Source of the DNA: Sulfuricella denitrificans skB26
GTDB lineage: Bacteria; Pseudomonadota; Gammaproteobacteria; Burkholderiales; Sulfuricellaceae
Direction of reading: 5' to 3'
Length of the DNA: 64,000 nucleotides
Assembly: GCF_000297055.2 (NCBI RefSeq)
Contig: NC_022357.1
Span: 2,057,501-2,121,500 of the forward strand
Below are positions 17,964 to 27,357 of this stretch, piece after piece. A program made the translations under genes and the position numbers. Below the pieces are notes generated by a model. The model was not told where the DNA came from. It worked only from the letters and a program-made list of their open reading frames with translations, and did not search any database. The first letter of the stretch is position 1. Every line of letters begins with the position of its first letter.

Positions 17964-18036
17964 GGTGAGGCGTGAGGGGATAGACGTGAGGCGAAAAACC
18001 TCGCATCCCCTCACCCCTCCCGCCTAACCCCTCACC
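17964..18036. repeat. Heptad inverted-repeat element in the cbbL-cbbS spacer
   Basis: The 7-bp register is visible: GTGAGGC, GTGAGGG, GATAGAC, GTGAGGC on the left, and CCCCTCA, CCCCTCC, CGCCTAA, CCCCTCA on the right. GCGTGAGGGGAT pairs with ATCCCCTCACCC and an inner GAGG pairs with CCTC around an A-rich loop. The transcript would form a long hairpin between the large- and small-subunit cistrons, with the cbbS ribosome site (AAGGAG) just outside. Confidence 0.8.
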
Positions 18037-18055
18037 CGAAATTAAGGAGCAAATC

Positions 18056-18412
18056 ATGAGCGAAGTAATGGATTACAAATCGCGTATGTCCGACCCGGCC
18101 AGCCGCAAGTTCGAGACCTTCTCCTACTTGCCGGCCATGACTGCGGCTGAAATCAAGACGCAGGTGGAATACCTGGTTTCCAAAGGCTGGAACCCGGCTA
18201 TCGAGCACGTCGAGCCGGAGTACCTGATGGATTCCTACTGGTATATGTGGAAGCTGCCGATGTTCGGCGAAACCGATGTGACCAAGGTGCTGGCTGAAGC
18301 GGAAGCCTGTCACAAGGCCAACCCCAACAACCACGTGCGTCTGATTGGTTACAACAACTTCAACCAGTCGCAGGGCGCGGCGATGGTGATTTTCCGCGGC
18401 AAGACGGTTTAA
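18056..18412 (+). CDS. cbbS: RuBisCO small subunit
   Basis: The 118-aa protein carries the small-subunit core: [20 protein letters not shown], the segment [20 protein letters not shown], and [20 protein letters not shown]. It completes the L8S8 form I holoenzyme. AAGGAG lies 7 nt before the ATG. It follows cbbL in the same operon and is followed by a strong GC-rich hairpin before cbbQ. Confidence 0.96.
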   Translation: MSEVMDYKSRMSDPASRKFETFSYLPAMTAAEIKTQVEYLVSKGWNPAIEHVEPEYLMDSYWYMWKLPMFGETDVTKVLAEAEACHKANPNNHVRLIGYNNFNQSQGAAMVIFRGKTV

Positions 18413-18442
18413 GCAGCAACGCGGTTGAGTAAATAGTAACGA

Positions 18443-18467
18443 CCCCCGCCGCCGCAAGGCGCGGGGG
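18443..18467 (+). terminator. GC-rich hairpin after cbbS (attenuator-like)
   Basis: CCCCCGC-C-GCC, loop GCAA, GGC-GCGGGGG forms a 10-bp stem with one bulge, followed by only a short T run (GTTTC). It looks like a partial terminator or mRNA 3'-end stabiliser that would let cbbLS accumulate above cbbQO. Because the U-tract is poor, full termination is not expected. Confidence 0.55.
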
Positions 18468-18554
18468 GTTTCACCAAATCAGGATGCAATCTCATGAACG
18501 CCGACCCGTGTTTATCGGTTTGTTTCCTCTCCCACCCTATCAAGGAGCGTGACC

Positions 18555-19358
18555 ATGAGCGACATCATCCAGCAGTACCGGATCGAAAAAGAACCCTACT
18601 ACCGTCCCGTCTCCGACGAGGTGGAACTGTACGAAGCCGCCTACAGCGTACGCATGCCGATGATGCTGAAAGGCCCGACCGGTTGCGGCAAAACCCGCTT
18701 CGTCGAACACATGGCCTGGAAGCTGGGCAAGCCGCTGATCACCGTAGCCTGCAACGAGGACATGACTGCCTCTGACCTGGTTGGCCGATTCCTGCTGGAT
18801 GCCCAAGGCACCCGCTGGCAGGACGGTCCGCTTGCCCTCGGTGCGCGTTTCGGCGCCATCGTCTATCTGGACGAAGTGGTCGAGGCGCGCCAGGACACCA
18901 CGGTGGTGATTCACCCGCTGACCGACAACCGCCGCGTGCTGCCGCTGGAAAAGAAAGGCGAACTGGTCCATGCCCATCCGGACTTCCAGTTGGTGATTTC
19001 CTACAACCCCGGCTACCAGAGCCTGATGAAGGATTTGAAGCAATCCACCAAGCAGCGTTTCGGCGGCCTCGATTTCAATTACCCCGATCATGCCATCGAA
19101 ACCGAGATCGTCGCCCATGAAACCGGCGTCAATGCGGAAGTGGCCGGCAAATTGGTTTCCATCGCCGAACGCGCCCGCAACCTCAAGGGGCATGGTCTGG
19201 ACGAAGGCATCTCGACACGCATGCTGATTTACGCCGGCAGCCTGATCGCCACCGGGGTTGATCCGGTCAAAGCCTGTCGCGTGGCCCTGGTGCGCCCGAT
19301 CACCGACGATCCCGACATGCGCGACGCGCTCGACGCGGCAGTCACCACGTTTTTCTAA
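18555..19358 (+). CDS. cbbQ: RuBisCO activase MoxR-type ATPase CbbQ
   Basis: ATG 18555 is preferred over the in-frame GTG at 18549 because AAGGAG at 18542-18547 gives normal spacing. The 267-aa AAA+ protein has a Walker A motif GPTGCGKT (residues 40-47), a Walker B segment IVYLDEV (about 94-100) and the MoxR/NorQ-type sensor VISYNPGYQ. With CbbO it forms the CbbQO activase that removes inhibitory sugar phosphates from form I RuBisCO. It lies in the cbb operon after the hairpin at 18443-18467. Confidence 0.93.
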   Translation: MSDIIQQYRIEKEPYYRPVSDEVELYEAAYSVRMPMMLKGPTGCGKTRFVEHMAWKLGKPLITVACNEDMTASDLVGRFLLDAQGTRWQDGPLALGARFGAIVYLDEVVEARQDTTVVIHPLTDNRRVLPLEKKGELVHAHPDFQLVISYNPGYQSLMKDLKQSTKQRFGGLDFNYPDHAIETEIVAHETGVNAEVAGKLVSIAERARNLKGHGLDEGISTRMLIYAGSLIATGVDPVKACRVALVRPITDDPDMRDALDAAVTTFF

Positions 19359-19359
19359 G

Positions 19360-19431
19360 TGAGGAGACAGGAGTGAGGAGTGAGGAGTAAGAGCGGGATT
19401 TCCCCTCACTCCTATCTCCTCACTCCTCACT
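19360..19431. repeat. Heptad inverted-repeat element in the cbbQ-cbbO spacer
   Basis: Left arm units GTGAGGA, GACAGGA, GTGAGGA, GTGAGGA, GTAAGAG; right arm units CTCACTC, CTATCTC, CTCACTC, CTCACTA. The arms are reverse complements with period 7 and fill the whole spacer. There is no obvious Shine-Dalgarno for cbbO outside the repeat, so translation of cbbO may depend on the folding of this element. Confidence 0.8.
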
Positions 19432-19436
19432 AAACC

Positions 19437-21776
19437 ATGGCTATCAATCTCGAAGACTATCAGGAACTGTTAGACTCGCTTTCACCGGCATTGCAGGAAA
19501 GCTTGCATTCCGCGTGGCATGAAGCGACCAAGGTATTCAGTGCACGCGGCCTGGACAATTATCTCAAAGGCGCTGCCGCACTGAAAACCCTGGGCAAGGG
19601 CGACGATCTGATCGCCACCTGGATCGATCATGCACCGCTGGTAGCCAAGGAAATCGGCGAGGATGTCGTACCTGATCTGGTGCAGACTGCACTTGAACTG
19701 GCATCCAAAACCTCGGGTGCGGTGATCGAACTGGTTCTCAGCACTGCGCCCACGGCGGCCAACCGCCTCGGCGACGAGGTGCTGTTCCGCGCTTACCTGC
19801 AATTCCTCAATACCCTGCTGTCTCAGGCGCCGCGTGGCGTGCGCCCGATGCTGGAAAACCTGGAAAAATTATTCAGCCAGCTCACCTTGGGCGGCTTGCG
19901 CCGTTGGGCGCTATGGGGTGCGCATGCCCATCGCACCAACTACCCGGAGCAGGGAAACTATTTCAGCCTGCAATCCAAGGAATCGCTGGCCATGCTCCAG
20001 AAGGAGCGCAAGGGCACGCTGTTCATCGACGTGCAACGCCGCATCAACATGTATCTGCGCGCCCTGTGGGCACGGGATTTCTTTATGAAGCCAACTTCCG
20101 GTGACTTCGAAACGCGTGAAGGCTACCGACCCTACGTGGAGGGGTATTTCATCCACTTGCCCGACGCCTATGACGATCAAAGCGTAGGGGAAACCAAGCT
20201 GCCAGGCCTGGAAATGTACCGCGCCGCCGCCGCCCATAGCGCCGCCCATATTGTCTACACTCGCGACCCGATCTCGGCCGAGTCGCTCAATCCCTTTCAG
20301 ATGGCTGTGATCAGCGTGATCGAGGATGCCCGGGTGGAAACCCTGGCGGTGCGCAAGTTCCCTGGCCTCAAGCACCTGTGGGCTCAGCTGCACACCATAG
20401 AATCCGGGCAAGGCAAGTCGGTGGGGGATTATCTCAACCGCCTGGCGCGTGCGCTGCTGGATGACAACTATCAGGACAACGATCCGTGGATCGCCCAGGG
20501 GCGGGTGCTATTCAAGCAAGCTGCAGAGAGTCTCGATACTAACCAGGTGTCCTGGGATATCGGCGTGCAGTTGGCACATGAATTCATGGCTAAGCGTATC
20601 GCTTTCAATCCGCGCAGCGACCTGCTCACCGCACCCTACCGCGATGACAACCGCTATTTCTGGGAGTTCGAAGAATTCGATTTCGAAAAGGCGATGTCGG
20701 CGGGTTACGAAGCCCCCAAGCAGGTGCGCAAGCACGTCAGCCTGATGGAGTTTGCCAATGAAATCGACGTCGAGAACGCCGGCGACGACGCGGAAGAAAT
20801 CTGGGTGCTGGGCACGGAGCTCTTCCCCTACGAAGACATGGGCAAGTCCTTCAACGAACTGGAAGGAAAGGAGCCGATTTCCGAGCCCTATCATTACTCG
20901 GAATGGGATTACCAGATCCAGCTCGAACGTCCGGCCTGGGCCACGGTACTGGAAAAGCGCTCCAAGATAGGGGATTTGCAGCTGATCAACGACATCACTT
21001 CCCAGCACAAGCGTACCATCGGCCGGCTGAAGTTCCTGCTCGATGCCCTGCAACCTCAGGGGGTGACGCGTATCCGCAAGCTGGAGGACGGCGACGAGGT
21101 GGACGTCAACGCCGCCATCCGCGCCATGATCGACATCCGCATGGGGCAGCAGCCCGATCCGCGCATCATGATGCGTTCGGTGCGCAAGATACGCGACATT
21201 TCGGTGATGGTGCTGCTGGACCTGTCTGAATCCACCAACGAGAAAGTCAGCGGGCAGGACTATAGCGTACTGGACCTGCAGCGCCAGGCCACCGTGCTGC
21301 TGGCGGACGCCATCCACAAGATCGGCGACCCTTTCGCGATTCACGGCTTCTGCTCGGACGGGCGCCACAACGTCGAATATTCCCGTTTCAAGGATTTCGA
21401 CCAGCCTTACAACGAAGTACCGAAATCCCGCCTGGCGGGCATGAGCGGCCAGCTTTCCACACGCATGGGTGCGGCCATTCGCCATGCCGGGCATTATCTG
21501 AAGCTGCAGAAATCAGCCAAAAAACTTCTGCTGGTGATTACCGACGGCGAACCGGCCGACGTAGATGTACGCGATCCGCAGTATCTGCGTTACGATACCA
21601 AGAAAGCGGTGGAAGAAATGGCGCGTTCCGGCGTAACCACTTTCTGCATGTCGCTCGATCCGAGAGCGGATCAATATGTTTCCCGGATTTTTGGCGCCAA
21701 GAACTACATGGTGGTGGATCATGTGGAACGGTTGCCCGAGAAGCTGCCGCTTCTCTATGCCGGATTAACACGGTAA
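19437..21776 (+). CDS. cbbO: RuBisCO activase adaptor CbbO (VWA domain)
   Basis: The 779-aa protein ends in a von Willebrand factor A domain (about residues 580-779) with the MIDAS motif DLSES in VMVLLDLSESTNEKVSG and the later LLLVITDGEPADVDV. CbbO binds the CbbQ hexamer and uses the MIDAS site to recognise RuBisCO. The start MAINLEDYQELLDSL is the family N-terminus. It is the last clear cbb gene of the operon, followed by two small hairpins. Confidence 0.92.
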   Translation: MAINLEDYQELLDSLSPALQESLHSAWHEATKVFSARGLDNYLKGAAALKTLGKGDDLIATWIDHAPLVAKEIGEDVVPDLVQTALELASKTSGAVIELVLSTAPTAANRLGDEVLFRAYLQFLNTLLSQAPRGVRPMLENLEKLFSQLTLGGLRRWALWGAHAHRTNYPEQGNYFSLQSKESLAMLQKERKGTLFIDVQRRINMYLRALWARDFFMKPTSGDFETREGYRPYVEGYFIHLPDAYDDQSVGETKLPGLEMYRAAAAHSAAHIVYTRDPISAESLNPFQMAVISVIEDARVETLAVRKFPGLKHLWAQLHTIESGQGKSVGDYLNRLARALLDDNYQDNDPWIAQGRVLFKQAAESLDTNQVSWDIGVQLAHEFMAKRIAFNPRSDLLTAPYRDDNRYFWEFEEFDFEKAMSAGYEAPKQVRKHVSLMEFANEIDVENAGDDAEEIWVLGTELFPYEDMGKSFNELEGKEPISEPYHYSEWDYQIQLERPAWATVLEKRSKIGDLQLINDITSQHKRTIGRLKFLLDALQPQGVTRIRKLEDGDEVDVNAAIRAMIDIRMGQQPDPRIMMRSVRKIRDISVMVLLDLSESTNEKVSGQDYSVLDLQRQATVLLADAIHKIGDPFAIHGFCSDGRHNVEYSRFKDFDQPYNEVPKSRLAGMSGQLSTRMGAAIRHAGHYLKLQKSAKKLLLVITDGEPADVDVRDPQYLRYDTKKAVEEMARSGVTTFCMSLDPRADQYVSRIFGAKNYMVVDHVERLPEKLPLLYAGLTR

Positions 21777-21836
21777 ATGTAATTATTGCTCCATCGAGCT
21801 ATTTAATTTGATGTGCGGCTGCTTTCAGTGAAGGCT

Positions 21837-21869
21837 AACTTGCTCAAGCAAGTTAAGCCGCGAAGCGGC
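21837..21869. other. Two small hairpins after cbbO
   Basis: AACTTGC-TCAA-GCAAGTT is followed directly by GCCGC-GAA-GCGGC. No T-run follows, so this is not a classical terminator; it may mark an mRNA 3' end or another repeat remnant. Confidence 0.35.
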
Positions 21870-21913
21870 GACCGTAACTAAAAGCTACCACTACTTTACG
21901 CAGGACTTACACG

Positions 21914-22216
21914 ATGACAGTACAAACTTATGTCGGTATCGATCAGGATGCCAACGCCGGCCTCACCCACCTCGGACGCATGGTACGCGACGCCTGGGTA
22001 TTCGGCATCCTGCCCGAAACGGAAACCTGCGCAGGATGGGATTCGGCGCGCATGCAGAACCTGTACGAGCAGGTTTATGCCGCCTGGGAGCCCTATGCCC
22101 ATCTGCCCAGCCGTCTGCCGGAAGAGTTGCGCGAGCGGCACACCCGATTTTATGCCCAGGCCATCACGACTGCCCGTGGCGAGGGATGGGACCCGGAGCT
22201 GGGCGAGGACGAATAA
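21914..22216 (+). CDS. Small soluble protein of unknown function downstream of cbbO
   Basis: This 100-aa protein starts MTVQTYVGIDQDANAGLTHL; it is acidic and aromatic-rich (AAWEPYAHLPSRLPEELRER) with no membrane segment and no recognised motif. It is on the same strand as cbbO, 137 bp downstream, so it could be read through from the cbb operon. I do not recognise the family. Confidence 0.6.
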   Translation: MTVQTYVGIDQDANAGLTHLGRMVRDAWVFGILPETETCAGWDSARMQNLYEQVYAAWEPYAHLPSRLPEELRERHTRFYAQAITTARGEGWDPELGEDE

Positions 22217-22229
22217 ACTTTACCTAGCA

Positions 22230-22640
22230 TTATCGCCGCTCGGGTGCCGGAAATTTGATTACGCGTGCCGGTCCGGCTAAGCGCCCCTTCGCGGCCAGAT
22301 CGGTCAGGGCACGGGGAAGTTCAGCTTGCAGGCGTGCCATGAGCTGGGCCGCATCGGGCTGATAATAGACCGCCTGGTACGGAACCGGTTCGTCGAGCGA
22401 GGTGCGAACCTGGGGACGAAAATTCTGCCAGGCGATATCGATCCAGCATTTTCGTTCGCCATCGAGGAATACGAACTCCTCCGCATCCAGAATCGCCAGA
22501 TACTGCATGGAACGGATTGGAACAAACAGACAACCGGAGGTACTGCGGGACAGCAGCGCATGCGCCAGGTTGTAGGTCGCAGCAGGCAAAAACCGGGGCT
22601 CTCGCGCTGATTCGGGGTTACGATAGCAGGTGATTTGCAT
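22230..22640 (-). CDS. Hypothetical protein, 136 aa
   Basis: The start at 22640 (MQITCYRNPESAREPRFLPA) is supported by AAGGAG 8 nt upstream, which excludes the longer frame. The sequence is soluble, with a C-terminal basic stretch (RLAGPARVIKFPAPERR). No motif recognised. It is convergent with the 100-aa gene (14 bp apart) and divergent from psiE, sharing a promoter region of 69 bp. Confidence 0.65.
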   Translation of the reverse strand: MQITCYRNPESAREPRFLPAATYNLAHALLSRSTSGCLFVPIRSMQYLAILDAEEFVFLDGERKCWIDIAWQNFRPQVRTSLDEPVPYQAVYYQPDAAQLMARLQAELPRALTDLAAKGRLAGPARVIKFPAPERR

Positions 22641-22709
22641 GCGCACTCCTTGATTTTGGACAAGCTGCAATAATTATCCATGCTTTGCACCGCCTTGAGG
22701 AGAGGAACC

Positions 22710-23144
22710 ATGAAAAAACCGATCCATGAATTCAACAAGTGGCTGCTCTCGCTAGTCGAGCACCTCGGCTTGCTGGTAATTGCCGTTGCCACGGTGTTCG
22801 CCATGGCGAGCGAAACCATGGTCATGGTGCACGCGGTGCAAGTGACCCTGGCTGACTTGCTGCTGCTCTTCCTCTACCTGGAAGTACTGGCGATGGTCGG
22901 ACTGTATTACGGCACAGGCAAACTGCCGGTGCGCTTCCCGCTGTATATCGGCATGGTGGCGCTGGCGCGCTACCTGATCCTGGACATGAAGGCCATGGAC
23001 GACTGGCGCATGCTCGCGGTGAGCGGCTCGATCCTGATGCTGACGGTGGCAGTGCTGCTAATTCGCTTCGGCCATGTCCGCTATCCCTACCTTGGTGAAG
23101 AGCAGGCAGTCGAGTTGCAGAATATTAACCAAACCAAGAATTGA
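22710..23144 (+). CDS. psiE: PsiE-family (phosphate-starvation-inducible) membrane protein
   Basis: The start MKKPIHEFNKWLLSLVEHLG at 22710 has GAGGAGAGG upstream. The 144-aa protein has four predicted helices, with the PsiE-like core LADLLLLFLYLEVLAMVGLY and KLPVRFPLYIGMVALARYLI. The function of PsiE is unknown beyond Pho-regulated expression in E. coli. It lies between cbb and central carbon genes without an evident functional link. Confidence 0.8.
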   Translation: MKKPIHEFNKWLLSLVEHLGLLVIAVATVFAMASETMVMVHAVQVTLADLLLLFLYLEVLAMVGLYYGTGKLPVRFPLYIGMVALARYLILDMKAMDDWRMLAVSGSILMLTVAVLLIRFGHVRYPYLGEEQAVELQNINQTKN

Positions 23145-23211
23145 ATTATGGCGCGCGGTAGCCGATCTGCTGCAACGCGCCGCCGTTAAATTCTGACTGT
23201 TAAGGTACACC

Positions 23212-24387
23212 ATGCCCCTTATCCACCTGACCGACATGCTCAATCACGCCTACCGCCACAACTACGCCGTCGGCGCGTTCGGTGTGGTCAACCTGGATTT
23301 TCTGGAAGGGGTCATGCAGGCTGCGGAGAATTGCCGCGCACCGGTCATCATCAACCTGATCGAATCCCATTTCACCCATTACGATTTCGAACTGCTGATG
23401 CCCGCTGTCCTGACGGCAGCGCGTCGCGCCAAGGTGCCAGTAGCGATTTATCTCGACCACGGCAGCAGCATCGAATCGGCCAAGCGCGGAATCCGGGCCG
23501 GCTGCAACGGCGTGATGGTGGATACCTCGCAGCTGCCTCTGGATGAAAACCTCAAGCTTACCCGGGAAGTCGCCGCCCTGGCTCACGCCTGCGGCGTGGG
23601 CGTAGAGGGAGAACTGGGTTATGTGCCGGGAAACGCAGAAGACGAGGAGGAGAACGATCTGGACGGGCTGACCTACACCTTGCCCGCCGAGGCCAAAGCC
23701 ATGGTGAAACGCACCGGCATCGACTGCCTTGCGGTGTCGATCGGCACGGTACATGGCCGGAAAAAAGGCAGCCCAAAACTGGATTTCACCCGGCTGGCCA
23801 AGCTTCAGGAGGCAGCTGGCATCCCACTGGTCATCCATGGAGGCACTGGACTTTCCGACGAGCAATACAGAAAACTGATCGCTCACGGCGTGACCAAGAT
23901 TAACTACTACACGGCGCTGTCGGAGGTGGCTGCCAATTCCATCAATGCCAACGCAGGCCCCGACAGAAAGAGCTACAAAATGGTCACCCACAGCGTCAGG
24001 AGTGCTATCCGTGAAGAAGTGGAGCGCTGCATCCGCATCTGGGGCAGTAGCGGTCGCGCGGCGGAGGTCATGGCACAGTGCCGGCCATGGCGTGAAGTCG
24101 AGCGGATCATGATGTATAATCAGCCCGAAAGCATGTCCGAAGAGGCAGCAACCGCGATGATGCGCCAGGGCAAGGAAACCCTCTCGGCTATTCCCGGTGT
24201 ACGACTCGTGCAGACCGGGACCTCGGCTAATGGCGAAAAATACCGCCGCTGCTGGCTGGTGCGCTTGGCCACGCCGGAAGCGGCTGCCAGCTTCAACAGC
24301 CACCCGGACCAGCTCAAATTCGCCAACAGCCTGTCACAGTATGGCGCAACGGATCGGACTGCCATGGATTTCGAACTTAGCGACTAA
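23212..24387 (+). CDS. Class II fructose-bisphosphate aldolase with C-terminal Dabb-like domain
   Basis: Residues 1-305 are a class II ketose-bisphosphate aldolase: zinc-site AIYLDHGSSIESA, SIGTVHGRKKG and PLVIHGGTGLSD, with KINYYTALS near the end. It cleaves or makes fructose-1,6-bisphosphate (and possibly sedoheptulose-1,7-bisphosphate) in the Calvin cycle. After about residue 310 there is an extra 80 residues (EKYRRCWLVRLATPEAAASF, HPDQLKFANSL, AMDFELSD) that resemble the dimeric alpha-beta barrel (Dabb, stress-responsive A/B barrel) fold. Usual class II enzymes lack this. It is located between psiE and ppc on the plus strand. The family assignment is firm; the extension assignment is by eye. 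Confidence 0.88.
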   Translation: MPLIHLTDMLNHAYRHNYAVGAFGVVNLDFLEGVMQAAENCRAPVIINLIESHFTHYDFELLMPAVLTAARRAKVPVAIYLDHGSSIESAKRGIRAGCNGVMVDTSQLPLDENLKLTREVAALAHACGVGVEGELGYVPGNAEDEEENDLDGLTYTLPAEAKAMVKRTGIDCLAVSIGTVHGRKKGSPKLDFTRLAKLQEAAGIPLVIHGGTGLSDEQYRKLIAHGVTKINYYTALSEVAANSINANAGPDRKSYKMVTHSVRSAIREEVERCIRIWGSSGRAAEVMAQCRPWREVERIMMYNQPESMSEEAATAMMRQGKETLSAIPGVRLVQTGTSANGEKYRRCWLVRLATPEAAASFNSHPDQLKFANSLSQYGATDRTAMDFELSD

Positions 24388-24475
24388 CCCAAAATCGTGA
24401 GCTATTTCCGCTTTTATGACCTTTAACGGTCATGCTGGAGTGACTCTCAGGATGAAAAATAGAACAACTTAAAGC

Positions 24476-27283
24476 ATGTTTAGAACACCCAGCGATACCC
24501 AGTTGCGCGCCCGCGTAAAACTGCTCGGCAATTTGCTCGGCAATGTACTGCGCCCCTTGGAGGACGGCCGCGTGCTGGAGGCAGTGGAAGCCTTGCGTAA
24601 AGGTTACATTCGCCTGCACAAGGAAGATTCGCCAACCAGTCGGCGCCGACTGGAGAAGCTCATCAAATCTCTGGATGCAGAAACACTCACCCACGTAGTA
24701 CGCGCCTTCAGCATATACTTCAGCCTCGTCAACCTGGCCGAGGAATCTTTCCAGCACCAGACTCGTCGCGCCCAGGTGCGTCTCGGTGGCCCCCTGTGGA
24801 ATGGCTCCTTCGACGCCACGTTGCGGGGATTTCGCGCTCAGGGCATCAGCGCCGCGGAACTTCAGACCCTGCTCGACCAGGCCGCGTACATTCCGGTGTT
24901 CACAGCCCATCCCACAGAGTCCAAGCGCCGCACCGTCATGGAACACCTGCGCCGAATCTTTCTCACTACCGAGCAACTGGACGACACGCGCACCGGCAAG
25001 GACCGGCGACTTGAACTGGTCAGCCAGCTCGAGGGACAGATCCAGATCCTGTGGAAAACCGATGAAGTGCGTTCCAACAAACCGCAGGTCCGTGACGAGA
25101 TCAAGAACGGGTTGTTCTACTTCCGCGAAAGCCTGTTCAAGGCCGTGCCCGAAACCTACCGCTATCTGGAAAAGGCCATCGACCGCGTCTATGGGCCGGA
25201 ACTGACAGCAGGCCAGCGCATCCGGGTGCCGAACATCCTGCGCTTCGGCTCCTGGATCGGCGGCGACCGCGATGGAAATCCCTTTGTCACCCCCGACACC
25301 ACCGTACTGGCCCTGCGTCTGCAGAAGCGGGAAGTGTTGCGCTATTACCTTAGCGAAGTCGTCAATCTCAGCCACGTACTGACCCATTCGAAACGCCTGT
25401 GCACGATCAGCGCTCCGATGGCCGCCAGCCTGGCGCAAGACGAACAGCGCTTTGCCGCGGTGTTCGGCGACTATCCCCAGCATTTCGGCCAGGAACCTTA
25501 CCGCCGCAAGCTTTATTTGATGCGGTATCGGCTGCAACACAACCTGAATGCCGTAGATGCGCTGATCGAGGGTCGTAGCGGAACCCCGTTTGTCGACAGC
25601 TACCCGTCGGAACAGGAGTTCCTGGCGGACCTCACCCTGATGCGTGATTCTCTCATTAGCCATGGCGACCACACGGCTGCCCACGGCGAACTACAGGACC
25701 TGATCCGCAACACGGAAACCTTCGGCTTTTACCTGGTACATCTCGATATCCGCCAGGAATCGACCCGCCACACTGAAGCCGTTGCCGAATTGCTCGCCCA
25801 GCAGCCAGGCCTGCCCGATTACAGCAGCCTCAGCGAAGTCCAGCGGCTCGAATTGCTGGGTGACCTGATCGGCCGCACACAGAACTTTTCTATCAGCCGG
25901 GAACCGCTCAGCGAGACCAGCCGAGAAACTTTCGAGGTATTTGAAGTGATGGCGCGCATGCGCCATGAAATCAGCCCACAGGCTTTTGGCTCCTACGTTA
26001 TCTCGATGACCCATGCCGCCAGCCACGTCATGGAAGTCATGTTCCTCGCCAGCCTTGCGGGGCTGGCTGGCCACAACAACAATGGCTGGTTCTGCCATAT
26101 CGGCATCTCGCCCCTGTTCGAAACCATCGTCGACCTGGAACACATCCAGCCGGTGATGACGGCGCTGCTTGACAACCCGGCCTATGCGGCACTCCTCGGA
26201 TGCTACGGCAACCTGCAAGAAGTCATGATCGGCTATTCCGATTCCGCCAAGGACGGCGGCATTCTCGCATCAGCCTGGTCACTTTACGAGGCGCAGACCC
26301 AGATCACCGCACTGGCGCGAGCGCGTGGCATCGAATGCCGCCTGTTCCATGGCCGCGGCGGTACGGTCGGGCGCGGTGGCGGCCCCACCCACGAGGCCAT
26401 ACTGTCGCAACCGGAAGGCACCGTGCGCGGCCAGATCAAGTTCACCGAGCAGGGCGAGGTACTGTCGTTCAAGTACAGTAATGCAGAAACCGCAGTCTAC
26501 GAGCTGTCGATGGGCATGACCGGCCTGCTCAAGGCCAGTACCAGCCTGATCCGCGAACAGAAGCAAAACCGCGCCGACTTCCTCGGCGTCATGGACAAGC
26601 TGGCCGAAGACGGCGAGACTACCTTCCGTGGCCTGACCGACCGCACCCCAGGCTTCATCGACTATTTTTACGAAGTCACGCCGCTTACCGAAATCGGCCT
26701 GCTCAATATCGGCTCACGCCCTTCACATCGCAAAAAGGGCGACCGTTCCAAAGCCTCAGTACGTGCTATCGCCTGGGTGTTCGGCTGGGCACAATCGCGC
26801 CACACCCTGCCCGCCTGGTTCGGCATCGGCACCGCTCTGCAGGTTTGGCGCAGCAACGATCCGCAGCGTCTGGCCACTCTGCAGCGCATGTATCGGGAAT
26901 GGCCCTTTTTCCGTGCTCTGCTCGGCAACACCCAGATGGCCCTGTTCAAGGCCGACATGGGCATCGCCGCCCGCTATGCTGAACTGGCCGAAAATACGGA
27001 AACCGCTGACGCGATCTACCAGACGATTAGCGACGAGTATCACCGAACCGTCACCGAGGTGCTGAGCATCGCCGATGCCACCAGTCTGATGCAGGAAACG
27101 CCGCAGCTGGCCTTGTCGCTGGCGCGCCGCAATCCATACCTGGACCCGCTGAATCATATCCAGGTGCTGCTGTTGCAACGCTGCCGCGACGAAAGTCTGC
27201 CACAGGTGGAGCGCGATCGCTGGCTCAGCTCCCTGCTGCGCTCTATCAATGCCATTGCCGGGGGGCTGCGCAATACCGGCTGA
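24476..27283 (+). CDS. ppc: Phosphoenolpyruvate carboxylase
   Basis: The 935-aa protein carries the PEPC signatures FTAHPTESKRR (catalytic His, N-terminal half), GYSDSAKDGG, and FHGRGGTVGRGGGPTHEAIL, and ends in the conserved NTG C-terminus. It adds bicarbonate to PEP to give oxaloacetate, the anaplerotic step in autotrophs. Upstream (24416-24433) is a small hairpin, ATGACC-TTTAAC-GGTCAT. It precedes the pur genes by 74 bp. Confidence 0.97.
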   Translation: MFRTPSDTQLRARVKLLGNLLGNVLRPLEDGRVLEAVEALRKGYIRLHKEDSPTSRRRLEKLIKSLDAETLTHVVRAFSIYFSLVNLAEESFQHQTRRAQVRLGGPLWNGSFDATLRGFRAQGISAAELQTLLDQAAYIPVFTAHPTESKRRTVMEHLRRIFLTTEQLDDTRTGKDRRLELVSQLEGQIQILWKTDEVRSNKPQVRDEIKNGLFYFRESLFKAVPETYRYLEKAIDRVYGPELTAGQRIRVPNILRFGSWIGGDRDGNPFVTPDTTVLALRLQKREVLRYYLSEVVNLSHVLTHSKRLCTISAPMAASLAQDEQRFAAVFGDYPQHFGQEPYRRKLYLMRYRLQHNLNAVDALIEGRSGTPFVDSYPSEQEFLADLTLMRDSLISHGDHTAAHGELQDLIRNTETFGFYLVHLDIRQESTRHTEAVAELLAQQPGLPDYSSLSEVQRLELLGDLIGRTQNFSISREPLSETSRETFEVFEVMARMRHEISPQAFGSYVISMTHAASHVMEVMFLASLAGLAGHNNNGWFCHIGISPLFETIVDLEHIQPVMTALLDNPAYAALLGCYGNLQEVMIGYSDSAKDGGILASAWSLYEAQTQITALARARGIECRLFHGRGGTVGRGGGPTHEAILSQPEGTVRGQIKFTEQGEVLSFKYSNAETAVYELSMGMTGLLKASTSLIREQKQNRADFLGVMDKLAEDGETTFRGLTDRTPGFIDYFYEVTPLTEIGLLNIGSRPSHRKKGDRSKASVRAIAWVFGWAQSRHTLPAWFGIGTALQVWRSNDPQRLATLQRMYREWPFFRALLGNTQMALFKADMGIAARYAELAENTETADAIYQTISDEYHRTVTEVLSIADATSLMQETPQLALSLARRNPYLDPLNHIQVLLLQRCRDESLPQVERDRWLSSLLRSINAIAGGLRNTG

Positions 27284-27357
27284 GGAAATATTTACCGGGC
27301 ACAAGCCCATCGGCGCACAATCTGGAAAACCACACCACTGATCAAGGATCGTAAGGA

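Noticed and set aside
16701-18014. 437-codon open frame antisense to cbbL
   Set aside because: It lies opposite the highly conserved RuBisCO gene; its composition follows the cbbL codons and no protein feature is recognisable.
17964-19431. CRISPR-like array
   Set aside because: The repeated units are 7 bp, inverted and without unique spacers; they are foldback heptad repeats.
11308-21776. Carboxysome locus
   Set aside because: A CA-like gene and form I RuBisCO are present, but no shell proteins (CsoS1/CsoS4/CsoS2) are encoded; cbbQO indicates the noncarboxysomal type.
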